Source: an uncultured Alphaproteobacteria bacterium (GTDB taxonomy: Bacteria > Pseudomonadota > Alphaproteobacteria > RUG11792). Taken from it: DNA of 5,485 nt. Shown in pieces: positions 5,466 to 5,485 of the stretch. Numbering within the stretch: position 1 is the first letter of the stretch; every line of letters starts with the position of its first letter. The notes beneath the pieces were generated by a model. That model did no database searches. It saw only the letters and a list, made by a program, of their open reading frames with translations, and was not told the origin of the DNA. The position numbers and the translations under genes were made by a program. The stretch is taken from assembly GCA_905236375.1 (NCBI GenBank), contig CAJOOW010000076.1, positions 1 to 5,485 of the forward strand, given 5' to 3'.

Positions 5466-5485
5466 GGTTTCTGTTATTCCTGCGT
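5462..5485 (+). CDS. Possible start of mreD (partial, runs off the window)
   Basis: A TTG at 5462 overlaps the mreC stop codon by four bases (TTGA) and opens a frame to the window end that reads MRFLLFLR. A hydrophobic N-terminus directly after mreC is what mreD, encoding a multispanning membrane partner of MreC, would give. There is only a weak CGGA upstream and just eight codons are visible, so this is a positional guess. Confidence 0.3.

Noticed and set aside
5356..5485. Open + frame from ATG 5356 (and ATG 5428) running off the window as an mreD start
   Set aside because: It would overlap mreC by over 100 bases (or 38 from 5428), has no ribosome-binding site, and the region before the hydrophobic part is rich in charged residues. 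The TTGA overlap at 5462 is simpler.

Overview
The window is AT-rich, Gram-negative bacterial DNA with every recognisable gene on the + strand. It encodes LptD (outer-membrane LPS insertion) and MreC (rod shape). The LptD C-terminus (TDEC...LG), the isoaspartyl-methyltransferase-like gene and the CCA-encoding tRNAs look alphaproteobacterial to me. The strong A/T third-position bias and the unusual gene neighbours suggest a reduced, possibly host-associated lineage of the Holosporales/Rickettsiales kind. That placement is inference; no 16S or phylogenetic evidence lies in the window.

Layout. Bases 1-45 may be the tail of an upstream gene that stops directly against the next start. Bases 46-663 encode a protein related to protein-L-isoaspartate O-methyltransferase with an eroded SAM-binding loop, and a hairpin-plus-T-tract overlaps its stop codon. 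Bases 691-802 hold nothing recognisable apart from a weak AT hairpin. A good sigma70-type promoter (803-831) then serves a tandem tRNA-Glu(CTC)/tRNA-Lys(CTT) pair. lptD (1090-3318) follows 83 bases later with a TTG start.

A second transcription unit begins after lptD. A promoter-like element overlaps the lptD stop codon, followed by a 13-bp perfect palindrome and a strong ribosome-binding site. Behind these lie three closely packed genes: a membrane-anchored HD-domain phosphohydrolase of the SAMHD1/COG1078 type, an 80-residue Fis-like DNA-binding protein lacking the N-terminal arm, and mreC. The Fis-like and mreC genes overlap at TAATG. A possible mreD start (TTG) overlaps the mreC stop at the window edge.

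The most interesting part is the HD-Fis-MreC cluster. It combines an apparently extracytoplasmic HD hydrolase, a minimal Fis homologue in a probable alphaproteobacterium, and a cell-shape gene whose C-terminal domain is shortened. No sequence region longer than 300 bases is without a gene. I see no CRISPR array, insertion sequence, phage gene or dispersed repeat.
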